Notes: generated from the sequence alone by a model not told the origin. Shown: positions 1 through 6,218, counted from the first letter of the stretch. The stretch is DNA of 6,538 bases from an uncultured Angelakisella sp. (GCA_937914895.1 CALGIL010000181.1:1-6538); one strand, 5' to 3'. Made by a program: numbers and translations.

Positions 1-5
1 GAAAT

Positions 6-27
6 GTTCCTTTTTGAAAAAAGGAAC
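6..27. repeat. Terminal hairpin of left repeat copy
   Basis: GTTCCTTTTT (6-15) pairs with AAAAAGGAAC (18-27), a 10-bp stem with a minimal GA turn. The equivalent hairpin of the other copy (6292-6313) has a C-G pair where this one has T7-A26, a compensated change. It is followed by CGAAAAACTTTTA, which is also conserved between copies. No T-run follows the stem directly on either strand, so it is not a convincing intrinsic terminator. Confidence 0.8.
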
Positions 28-71
28 CGAAAAACTTTTAAGGGTCGTGGGTCAGGCAGCACTTTATCCCA

Positions 72-185
72 GTGCCTTGCTTCGGAGCAAAGCTCCGAAG
101 ACACCCCAAAGAGGGGGACCGGGGGAAACGTGCGCTTTTCCCCCGGCCCCCCTCTTTGGGGTGTCCCGGAAACCGGGCAAGGCAC
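72..185. repeat. Four-way-junction palindrome cluster
   Basis: Outer arms GTGCCTTG (72-79) and CAAGGCAC (178-185) are perfect complements. Between them three hairpins abut with no unpaired base. The first is 80-100 (9-bp stem CTTCGGAGC, loop AAA). The second is 101-164 (28 paired positions with one A118/C147 mismatch and an 8-nt loop at 129-136). The third is 165-177 (CCCGG, loop AAA, CCGGG). On paper this is a fully paired four-way junction of 114 nt, on either strand as RNA or as extruded cruciform DNA. A reduced version is at 6358-6425. Whether it is transcribed is unknown. Confidence 0.8.
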
Positions 186-188
186 GGT

Positions 189-223
189 GGGCAATGGGCA
201 ATTGATAATGGACAATGGATAAT
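189..223 (+). repeat. Tandem heptamer array GGRYAAT, five units
   Basis: Five consecutive 7-mers: GGGCAAT, GGGCAAT, TGATAAT, GGACAAT, GGATAAT. The consensus is GGRYAAT, with one unit deviating at its first base. The array starts four bases after the outer arm of the junction fold. The other repeat copy has only two units at the same place (6429-6442). This resembles the heptanucleotide short tandem repeats known between genes in filamentous cyanobacteria, but the motif differs and no relationship is implied. Confidence 0.75.
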
Positions 224-294
224 TACAGAACAATGTGGCGGGAGGTCTGCCCTGCCATTTGAAAATATAGGTGATTCCTTCTTTTCCGCGCACT

Positions 295-316
295 TCCCCA
301 CTGCACAAAGTGGGGA
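295..316. repeat. Hairpin in left repeat copy
   Basis: TCCCCACT (295-302) pairs with AGTGGGGA (309-316) around the 6-nt loop GCACAA. The corresponding part of the right copy keeps CACTGTACAAAGTG (6519-6532), where only the inner CACT/AGTG arms still pair before the window ends. Confidence 0.7.
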
Positions 317-333
317 TTTCTTAAAAGTTTGGT

Positions 334-374
334 CCAGCTTTTCAAAGCTGGCAGGGTGCGGGACAGCGTCCCGC
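334..374. repeat. Paired closing hairpins of left repeat
   Basis: Two hairpins lie six bases apart. CCAGCTTT (334-341) pairs with AAAGCTGG (344-351). GCGGGAC (358-364) pairs with GTCCCGC (368-374) across the loop AGC. The first is preceded by TTAAAAGTTT, the inverted counterpart of bases 32-41. The two element ends therefore share the plan AAAAGTTT plus a hairpin with a TTTTCAAA-type centre, in opposite orientations. Confidence 0.75.
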
Positions 375-385
375 GGCCTTGCCAT

Positions 386-413
386 TTCTGCCTTCTGCTT
401 TCTCACTTCTGAC
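386..413 (+). repeat. Second tandem heptamer array TTCTSNC, four units
   Basis: Four consecutive 7-mers: TTCTGCC, TTCTGCT, TTCTCAC, TTCTGAC. The core TTCT is invariant and the last three bases vary. On the minus strand it reads as a purine-rich array of GAA-ending heptamers directly past the nifJ terminator. It differs in sequence from the 189-223 array but has the same unit length. Confidence 0.6.
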
Positions 414-417
414 ATCA

Positions 418-449
418 AAAGGGGCGGCACCAATTGGTGTCGCCCCTTT
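418..449 (-). terminator. Hairpin terminator of nifJ
   Basis: Fourteen bases just past the nifJ stop, AAAGGGGCGGCACC (418-431) in + orientation, face GGTGTCGCCCCTTT (436-449) across the loop AATT. The centre, 428-439, is a perfect 12-bp palindrome (CACCAATTGGTG). Read on the minus strand the stem has one C/A mismatch (427 against 440; a G-U pair if read on the plus strand) and ends in TTTT before GATG. The stem is GC-rich, the T-tract is short, and it begins 13 nt downstream of the nifJ stop codon. It could also act on the plus strand. Confidence 0.8.
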
Positions 450-462
450 GTGTCGGGGAGGT

Positions 463-3400
463 TTACTCCACGTCGTAGAGCTTTTGCAGGCGCTCCAGGT
501 GGGTCCACTTGGCGTCGGCCTCCTTGACGGCCTCGGCAAACAGCTCCTCGGCCCGCTGGGGGAAGGTGCGCACCAGCGAGGTATAGCGGACCTCGTTTTT
601 CAGGAAGTCCTCGTAGCTGGCGGTGGGCTTTTTGCTGTCCAGCTGGAAGGGGTTTTTGCCCTGGTCGCCCAGGCGGGGGTCAAACCGGAACATATGCCAG
701 TAGCCTGCGGCCACCGCGTTTTTAATCTCCTGCTGGGCATTGACCAGCCCGCCCTTGATGCCGTGGTTGATGCAGGGCGAGTAGGCGATGATGATGGAAG
801 GGCCATGGTAGCTTTCGGCCTCGTTAAAGGCCTTGATGCACTGGTTGTAGTCGGCGCCCATGGCCACCTGCGCCACATAGACATAGCCGTAGCTCATGGC
901 AATGGCCGCCAGGTCCTTCTTTTTAACCGCCTTGCCCGAAGCCGCAAACTGTGCCACGGCGCCGGTGGGGGTGGACTTGGAGGACTGTCCGCCGGTGTTG
1001 GAGTACACCTCGGTATCAAAGACCAGAATGTTGACGTCCTGACCCGAGGCAATGACGTGGTCCAGACCGCCGAAGCCGATGTCGTAGGACCAGCCGTCGC
1101 CGCCGAAAAGCCAGTTGGACTTCTTGGACAGGTATTCCTTTTTGGCCAGAATCTCCCGTGCCTTTTCGCAGGCGGGGCAGGTGCAGACGCGGCCGTTCTT
1201 AATCCAGTCGGCCTCGTAAGGGGTGCCGGAAAGGTCGATGCCGTCCTCCAGCTGGCAGACATACTCCTGGGTGGCCTCGGCGTTGGCCTTGCCGTCGTCC
1301 AGGGTCTCCAGCCACTGCTTGGCGGCGGCCTCCAGTTCGGGGGCCTTCCACTCCAGGGCCAGCAGCTCATGAGTCATGCGCACCAGCTGCTGGCGGACAG
1401 CGCCCTGACCCAGGAACATGCCGTAGCCATATTCAGCATTGTCCTCAAACAGGGAGTTGGCCCACGCGGGACCGCGGCCGTCCTTGCCCACGGTGTAGGG
1501 GGTAGAGGGCGCGCTGCCGCCCCAGATGGAGGAGCAGCCGGTGGCGTTGGCAATATACATCCGGTCGCCAAACAGCTGGGTGGCCAGGCGGGCATAGGGG
1601 GTCTCGCCGCAGCCGGCGCAGGCGCCGGAGAACTCCATGAGGGGGGTCTTAAACTGGCTGCCCTTGACGGTGGTCTCCTTAAACTTCTCAAAGACCTCGG
1701 GCTTTTTGGGCAGGCTGTGGGCATAGGCAAAGTTGTTCTGCTCGTGCCGCTGGGTGTCCAGGGGCTGCATGGTCAGGGCCTTTTGGCCTTTTTTGCCGGG
1801 GCAGACGTTGGCGCAGCTGCCGCAGCCGGTGCAGTCCAGGGCGGAAATGGTAATGGCAAACTTGTACCCGGGCATGCCCACCATGTCGGTGTACTTCATG
1901 CCGTCGGGGGCGGCGGCCGCCTCGGCCTCGGTCATTACCGCGGGGCGGATGACCGCATGGGGGCAGACGTAGGCGCAGAAGTTGCACTGAATGCAGTTGT
2001 CGATGTTCCAGCAGGGGGTGTCCACCGCAATGCCCCGCTTTTCAAAGGCAGCGGTGCCCTGGGGCATATGGCCGTCCTCCCGGCCGGTAAAGGCCGAAAC
2101 GGGCAGGCTGTCGCCCTTTTGGGCGGACACGGGGATAAGGACGTCGTTGACAAAGTCGATAAGGTCCTTGCGGCCGCCCACGGCCTTGCCCCAGACAAAG
2201 TCGCCCTGGGCGTCGGCCCAATCGGCGGGCACGGGGATCTCCTTCACGTCCTTGGCGCCCCGGTCGATAGCGTCATAGTTCATCTGGACAATTTTGTCGC
2301 CCTTGGACCCGTAGGATTTCAGGGCCGCGTCCTTCATATACTTAATGGCGTCGGCCTCGGGGATGATGCCGCTGAGCTTGAAGAAGGCGGACTGCAGGAT
2401 GGTGTTGATGCGGCCGCCCAGGCCGATCTCCTTACCGATGGCAATGCCGTCGATGGTGTACAGGCGGATGTGGTTTTTGGCAAGGTACGCCTTGGTTTTG
2501 CCGGGCAGGTGCTGGGAAAGCTCCTCCACGTCCCACCCGCAGTTGAGCAGGAAGGCGCCGCCGGGCTTAATATCCGACACCATGTCGTACTTGTCCACAT
2601 AGGAGGGGTTGTGGCAGGCCACAAAGTCCGCCTTGCTGACAAAGTAGGTGGATTTGATGGGCTTTTTGCCAAAGCGCAGGTGGGACACAGTGACGCCGCC
2701 GGACTTTTTGGAGTCGTAGGAGAAGTAGCCCTGGGCGTACATGTTGGTGTGGTCGCCGATGATTTTGATGGAGTTTTTGTTGGCGCCCACGGTGCCGTCG
2801 GCGCCCAGGCCCCAGAACTTGCAGGAGGTGGTGCCCTCGGGAGTGGTGTCGTGGTTTTCGTCCTCGGGCAGGCTCAGGTTGGTGACGTCGTCCACAATGC
2901 CGATGGTAAAGCGGGCCTTGGCGCCGGTCTCGGCATTTTTATACACCGCAAAGATAGAGGCGGGGCCCACGTCCTTGGAACCCAGGCCATAGCGGCCGGT
3001 GTAGATGGGCAGGTCCTCAAACTGGCTGTCCTTAAGGGCGGCCACAATGTCCAGATACAGGGGTTCGCCCAAAGAGCCGGGCTCCTTGGTGCGGTCCAGC
3101 ACCGAGATGGTCTTTGCCGTGTCGGGGATGGCGGACAGCAGGTGCTGGCGGGAGAAGGGACGGTACAGACGCACCTTGACCAGGCCCACCTTGCCGCCCC
3201 GGGCATTTTTGTAGTCGATGACTTCCTCGATGGTGTCACAGACCGATCCCATGGCCACAATGACGTGTTCGGCATCGGGGGCGCCGTAGTAGTTGAACAG
3301 GCGGTAATCCGAACCGATTTTGTCGTTGACCTTCTTCATGTACTCCTCCACAACGGCGGGCAGCGCGTCATAGAAGGGGTTGCAGGCCTCTCTGGCCTGG

Positions 3401-4077
3401 AAGAAGATGTCGGGGTTTTGGGCGGAGCCCCGCAGGACAGGGCGCTCGGGGTTCAGGGCACTCCGACGGAACTCGTCAATGGCGTCAAAGTCCATCATGT
3501 CCTTCAGGTCTTCCATATCCCAGGTCTCGATCTTCTGGATCTCGTGGGAGGTGCGGAAGCCGTCGAAGAAGTGGAGGAAGGGCACCCGGCCCTTAATGGC
3601 GGACAGGTGCGCCACGGCGCCCAGGTCCATAACCTCCTGGGGGTTGGTGGACGCCAGCATGGCAAAGCCGGTCTGGCGGCAGGCGTAAATGTCCGAATGG
3701 TCGCCAAAGATGGACAGGGCGTGGGACGCCACCGCCCGGGCGGAGCAGTGGATGACGCCGGGGAGCAGCTCGCCCGCGATTTTGTACATATTGGGAATCA
3801 TGAGCAGCAGGCCCTGGGACGCGGTGTAGGTGGTGGTCAGTGCGCCGGCGGCCAAGGAACCGTGCACCGCCCCCGCGGCGCCCGCCTCGGACTGCATTTC
3901 CACCACCTTTACGGGCTCGCCAAAGGCGTTGGTCCGTCCGTCGGCAGCCCATACGTCCGTCACCTCGGCCATAACCGAGGAGGGGGTGATGGGATAGATG
4001 GCCGCCACTTCGGTAAAGGCGTAGGAAACATGGGCGGCGGCGTTGTTGCCGTCCATTGTCTTCATTTTTCTTGCCAT
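463..4077 (-). CDS. nifJ: Pyruvate:ferredoxin (flavodoxin) oxidoreductase
   Basis: Cytoplasmic single-chain enzyme that oxidises pyruvate with CoA to acetyl-CoA and CO2 and reduces ferredoxin or flavodoxin; a central step of anaerobic fermentation. At 1204 aa it has the usual length of homodimeric PFORs. The N-terminal domain has YPITPSS (28-34), MQSEAGA (61-67; E64) and SARA (112-115; R114), matching the pyruvate/ThDP-contacting residues of the Desulfovibrio africanus enzyme. The ferredoxin-like insert carries two 4Fe-4S motifs: C695, C698, C701, C705 and C749, C752, C755, C759. The proximal cluster ligands are C820, C823 (CAGCGE), C848 and C1102. ThDP/Mg binding is seen in GGDGW (992-996) through YSNTGGQ (1025-1031). 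The start at 4077 is chosen because the conserved MARKMKTMDGNNAAAHVSYAF lead begins there, with SD GGGAGG 7 nt upstream. An in-frame ATG at 4215 would run back through the promoter. C941, C965, C967 and C970 sit in the domain VI linker and are not known cluster ligands. It has its own promoter and terminator, so is probably monocistronic. Confidence 0.97.
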   Translation of the reverse strand: MARKMKTMDGNNAAAHVSYAFTEVAAIYPITPSSVMAEVTDVWAADGRTNAFGEPVKVVEMQSEAGAAGAVHGSLAAGALTTTYTASQGLLLMIPNMYKIAGELLPGVIHCSARAVASHALSIFGDHSDIYACRQTGFAMLASTNPQEVMDLGAVAHLSAIKGRVPFLHFFDGFRTSHEIQKIETWDMEDLKDMMDFDAIDEFRRSALNPERPVLRGSAQNPDIFFQAREACNPFYDALPAVVEEYMKKVNDKIGSDYRLFNYYGAPDAEHVIVAMGSVCDTIEEVIDYKNARGGKVGLVKVRLYRPFSRQHLLSAIPDTAKTISVLDRTKEPGSLGEPLYLDIVAALKDSQFEDLPIYTGRYGLGSKDVGPASIFAVYKNAETGAKARFTIGIVDDVTNLSLPEDENHDTTPEGTTSCKFWGLGADGTVGANKNSIKIIGDHTNMYAQGYFSYDSKKSGGVTVSHLRFGKKPIKSTYFVSKADFVACHNPSYVDKYDMVSDIKPGGAFLLNCGWDVEELSQHLPGKTKAYLAKNHIRLYTIDGIAIGKEIGLGGRINTILQSAFFKLSGIIPEADAIKYMKDAALKSYGSKGDKIVQMNYDAIDRGAKDVKEIPVPADWADAQGDFVWGKAVGGRKDLIDFVNDVLIPVSAQKGDSLPVSAFTGREDGHMPQGTAAFEKRGIAVDTPCWNIDNCIQCNFCAYVCPHAVIRPAVMTEAEAAAAPDGMKYTDMVGMPGYKFAITISALDCTGCGSCANVCPGKKGQKALTMQPLDTQRHEQNNFAYAHSLPKKPEVFEKFKETTVKGSQFKTPLMEFSGACAGCGETPYARLATQLFGDRMYIANATGCSSIWGGSAPSTPYTVGKDGRGPAWANSLFEDNAEYGYGMFLGQGAVRQQLVRMTHELLALEWKAPELEAAAKQWLETLDDGKANAEATQEYVCQLEDGIDLSGTPYEADWIKNGRVCTCPACEKAREILAKKEYLSKKSNWLFGGDGWSYDIGFGGLDHVIASGQDVNILVFDTEVYSNTGGQSSKSTPTGAVAQFAASGKAVKKKDLAAIAMSYGYVYVAQVAMGADYNQCIKAFNEAESYHGPSIIIAYSPCINHGIKGGLVNAQQEIKNAVAAGYWHMFRFDPRLGDQGKNPFQLDSKKPTASYEDFLKNEVRYTSLVRTFPQRAEELFAEAVKEADAKWTHLERLQKLYDVE

Positions 4078-4084
4078 TTTTAAT

Positions 4085-4090
4085 CCTCCC
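4085..4090 (-). promoter_or_regulatory. Shine-Dalgarno site of nifJ
   Basis: On the minus strand GGGAGG lies 7 nt before the ATG at 4077. It decides the start: the 46 extra in-frame codons reaching ATG 4215 read through the leader and promoter and do not look like PFOR sequence. Confidence 0.9.
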
Positions 4091-4107
4091 TGAATGATGA
4101 AGTCTTC

Positions 4108-4153
4108 CTGCTTAAAATCGGAGTCGGAGTAGGAACAGGCATACATTAAGCAG
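4108..4153 (-). promoter_or_regulatory. Inverted repeat in nifJ leader
   Basis: In the inferred nifJ 5' leader the minus strand reads CTGCTTAA (4153-4146), then 30 nt, then TTAAGCAG (4115-4108), an exact 8-bp complement. The loop contains a doubled ACTCCG (in CTACTCCGACTCCG). It starts just after the expected transcription start and ends about 17 nt before the SD. It could be an mRNA stem-loop or a binding site for a dimeric regulator; the sequence does not say which. Confidence 0.35.
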
Positions 4154-4163
4154 ACCTGGATAA

Positions 4164-4192
4164 ATTTTACCACCTTTTTGCGCCAGTGTAAA
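4164..4192 (-). promoter_or_regulatory. Sigma-A-type promoter of nifJ
   Basis: Read on the minus strand: -35 TTTACA (4192-4187), a 17-bp spacer, and -10 TAAAAT (4169-4164). Each hexamer differs from consensus (TTGACA, TATAAT) at one position and the spacing is optimal. The expected start is near 4157, leaving a leader of about 80 nt. It lies between the rqcH end and nifJ, so nifJ need not depend on rqcH transcription. Confidence 0.75.
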
Positions 4193-4315
4193 GGGCGGCC
4201 CGGGACAAGTAGCATAAATAATCGCCGGAAAAGCGGTATTAGCAGATTTTAAGGACTGTTTGCCGACGCCGGCCCCCTTATCAGTGGAGATTATACATCC
4301 TTACACACTCCCAGC
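4193..4315. other. Gene-free spacer between nifJ promoter and tandem repeat
   Basis: I find no credible gene, RNA or clear terminator in this part of the 367-bp gap between the genes. The only local structure noted is a weak 4-bp hairpin, GCCG/CGGC (4262-4273). Open frames crossing it do not resemble proteins. Confidence 0.5.
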
Positions 4316-4450
4316 GCTATCCGCTTTCCTGCGCATATGTCTTCTGCGTGCGGAAATACAAACGGTACGCCCCGTTGGTGCTATCCGCTTTCCTGCGCAT
4401 ATGACTTCTGTGTGCGGAAATACAGACTATACGCCCCGTTGGTGCTATCC
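4316..4450 (-). repeat. 64-bp tandem repeat, two full units plus 7 bases
   Basis: Unit A (4323-4386) and unit B (4387-4450) are each exactly 64 bp and differ at 5 positions by direct comparison. A further GCTATCC at 4316-4322 repeats the unit end. Read on the minus strand, each unit starts GGATAGCACCAACGGGGCG. In unit B this GGA TAG is the last codon and stop of rqcH (4450-4445), so the array begins exactly at the gene's end. Each unit contains a hairpin with TTTCC/GGAAA arms (about 4326-4355 and 4390-4419) around a CATATG-containing loop. The function is unknown. It holds no CRISPR-like spacers, and its hairpins lack the T-tract of a terminator. Confidence 0.85.
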
Positions 4451-6214
4451 CTCCAAAAGGGATTGGGCAAGGGCGTGGTCCGCCCCCACCAGCACCGTTT
4501 CGTAGGTGTCGTAAATGACCATGCCGGGGCGCCCGCCCCGGGGCTTTTTGACAAAGCGGATGGGGGTGTAGTCCACCGGGATCTTGGTAAAGCGGTCGGC
4601 GTTGGCCCCCGCCGCCGAATGGCAGGCCGCAATCACCGCCGCCTCCTCAATGGTCCGCAGGGGGAACTCGTCCGTCCCCCGGGACTGAAGAATGACGTGG
4701 CTGCCGTGGATTTTTTGGGTGTGGAGCCACAGGTCGCGCCCCTTTGCCTCCCGCAGGGTCAGCTGGTCGTTTTGCAGGTTGTTGCGCCCGCACAAAATAG
4801 TGTACCCGTCCGAGGACACAAACCGCAGGGGGGGCAGGCGAAGGGGCTTTTTGTTCTTCCCCTCTCCCCCACGGACATAGCCCTGGGAAAGAAGCTCCTC
4901 CCGGATGCCCTCCAGCTCGTCGGTGGTGCCGGCCCGCTCCAGCTGGGACAGCACCGATTCCAGATACTCCAGCTCCACCCGCCCCTTTTCCATCAGCTCC
5001 CGCAGCTTGGCCTCGGCGGTGGCGGCCTTGCGGTACTCGCCGTAATACCGCTGGGCGTTTTGGGCGGGGGTCAGCATGGGGTCCAGGGGGATTTTTACGG
5101 TCCCGCCGTCGGGCGAAAAGAAATTCTCCGCCTCCAGCACCCGGTCCCCCCGGGCCATGGCGTACAGATTGGCCGAGATGATGTCTCCCCACTGCTTATA
5201 GGTGTCCCGTCCGGCGCAGGCCGTCAGGTCCTCCTCCTGGGCCAGAAGCTTCCGGCGCAGGCGGTCCCGCAGGGTGGTCATCTGCTTGTGCAGCCGGGCC
5301 GATTTGTGGCGCATCTCCTCGGCGGTATCCCGACCGGTAAAAAATTGGTCCACCAGGGCGCTGTAAGAATCCAGCACCTCCACCGTCCAGTCCCCGGGGT
5401 ACTGGATGGGGCTGAGGTAGCAAAAGTCCTGGGCGCGGCCCCGGTCGTCCCGCACCAGGCAGGGCCGGCCCCCGTCGGGGCGCAGGGCGGTGGCCACTAC
5501 CCCCAGGTAAAAGGCCAGGCGCTCCCCCTGGGCGGGGGTCAGCCGCCCCACGGGCAGGTCCGCCCCGCCGCAGACAAACTGGCTCACCTCCCGGCAGACC
5601 ATGGGACTAAGGCCCTGGGCCCGCTCCAGCACCGCCTTGGACAGGGGGATGTCCCGCCCGTCCAACACAGCCCGGGCCACCTCCCCCGCCGGCTGGGTCA
5701 GCAGGCTCAGCTTATCCTGGGCGGGGGGCGGGGTGTAGGGCAGCCCCGGCAGCACCTGCCGCGCCTCCGACGTGACAAAGTCCACCCGCTTGACGGCGTC
5801 CACGATCCGCCCTTCCCCGTCCACCAAAATGACGTTGCTGTGGCGGCCCATGATCTCACACACCAGGGACAGGCGCACCAGATCCCCCAGCTCGTTATAG
5901 CATTCGAAGGTCAGGGTCAGCACCCGGTCCAGCCCCAGCTGGGACACCTCCACCAGGCGGCCGCCCCCCAGCCGCTTGCGCAGCAGCATACAAAACATGG
6001 GGGCGGCTTTGGGGTTTTCCAGGCTCAGCTGGGTAAAGTGCACCTTGGGCGCGGTGGCGCTGGCCGACAGCAGCAGCTTTCGGCTGCCCGCCGGGTGGCG
6101 CAGGGCCAGGACGATGAGCTCCCGGGCCGGCTGGCTGATCTTATCCACCCGGGCGCCCGCCAGGCCGTCAATCTCCTGGCTGATTTTATGCAGAAAGCCT
6201 CCGTCAAAAGGCAT
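4445..6214 (-). CDS. rqcH: NFACT-family ribosome quality-control factor RqcH
   Basis: Bacterial homologue of Rqc2/NEMF (formerly the FbpA fibronectin-binding family). Known members bind 50S subunits carrying stalled peptidyl-tRNA, recruit tRNA-Ala and add C-terminal alanine tails that mark the chain for proteolysis. The 589-aa length is normal. The NFACT-N domain (about 1-160) opens with MPFDG and carries APMFCMLLRK (71-80), GLDR (94-97; the D96-R97 pair matches the Asp-Arg needed for tRNA binding in B. subtilis RqcH) and EIMGRHSN (120-127). A helix-hairpin-helix region follows to about 215. The charged coiled-coil middle covers about 285-435 and includes LDPMLTPAQNAQRYYGEYRK (377-396). The NFACT-R domain (about 460-560) has GRNNLQND (476-483), DLWLHTQKIHGSHVIL (494-509) and PVDYT (546-550). 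The start at 6214 gives the canonical N-terminus; upstream on the minus strand are AAGGA and GGTGG. Its stop lies in the first unit of a tandem repeat. nifJ follows 367 bp downstream. Confidence 0.95.
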   Translation of the reverse strand: MPFDGGFLHKISQEIDGLAGARVDKISQPARELIVLALRHPAGSRKLLLSASATAPKVHFTQLSLENPKAAPMFCMLLRKRLGGGRLVEVSQLGLDRVLTLTFECYNELGDLVRLSLVCEIMGRHSNVILVDGEGRIVDAVKRVDFVTSEARQVLPGLPYTPPPAQDKLSLLTQPAGEVARAVLDGRDIPLSKAVLERAQGLSPMVCREVSQFVCGGADLPVGRLTPAQGERLAFYLGVVATALRPDGGRPCLVRDDRGRAQDFCYLSPIQYPGDWTVEVLDSYSALVDQFFTGRDTAEEMRHKSARLHKQMTTLRDRLRRKLLAQEEDLTACAGRDTYKQWGDIISANLYAMARGDRVLEAENFFSPDGGTVKIPLDPMLTPAQNAQRYYGEYRKAATAEAKLRELMEKGRVELEYLESVLSQLERAGTTDELEGIREELLSQGYVRGGEGKNKKPLRLPPLRFVSSDGYTILCGRNNLQNDQLTLREAKGRDLWLHTQKIHGSHVILQSRGTDEFPLRTIEEAAVIAACHSAAGANADRFTKIPVDYTPIRFVKKPRGGRPGMVIYDTYETVLVGADHALAQSLLEG

Positions 6215-6218
6215 ATAA

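Larger units (their letters stand above)
5..374 (+). repeat. Composite palindromic intergenic repeat, left copy
   Basis: This gene-free stretch downstream of nifJ is built almost wholly of inverted repeats. In order it holds a 10-bp hairpin (6-27), an outer arm pair (72-79 with 178-185) enclosing three abutting hairpins, a heptamer array (189-223), a hairpin (295-316) and two closing hairpins (334-351, 358-374). A related copy lies at 6291-6538 in the same orientation. The copies match well at 5-40, 72-117 and 177-202, and recognisably at about 227-316. An exact 10-bp inverted repeat, AAACTTTTAA (32-41) with TTAAAAGTTT (321-330), gives the element terminal-inverted-repeat character. No transposase is encoded, so this looks like a dispersed non-coding element (MITE-like or REP-like). 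The right-hand limit is uncertain because the second copy runs off the window. Confidence 0.8.

Noticed and set aside
4..527. Short open frames through the left repeat as small protein genes
   Set aside because: They follow the palindromes and heptamers (for instance runs reading as repeats of DNGQW), lack SD sequences, and the homologous right copy does not preserve the frames.
379..4083. Plus-strand open frame of about 1234 codons across nifJ
   Set aside because: It is the antisense of a clear PFOR gene with all catalytic and cluster motifs. Its translation is low-complexity (G, V, A, L, H rich), as expected when G/C-biased third positions keep the opposite strand free of stops.
4085..4192. 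Rex operator controlling nifJ
   Set aside because: Only a TTAA core is present; the TTGTTAA-type half sites with the right short spacing are absent.
4078..4215. Longer nifJ start at ATG 4215
   Set aside because: The extra 46 residues are not PFOR-like, there is no good SD there, and this start would place the promoter and the real SD inside the coding region.
4316..4450. CRISPR-like repeat-spacer array
   Set aside because: The whole 64-bp unit repeats contiguously with scattered differences; there are no unique spacers and no cas genes.
4260..4505. Small plus-strand gene in the rqcH-nifJ gap (about 81 codons)
   Set aside because: It is a translation of the 64-bp tandem repeat running into antisense rqcH. 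There is no SD, and because 64 is not a multiple of 3 the two units are read in different frames.
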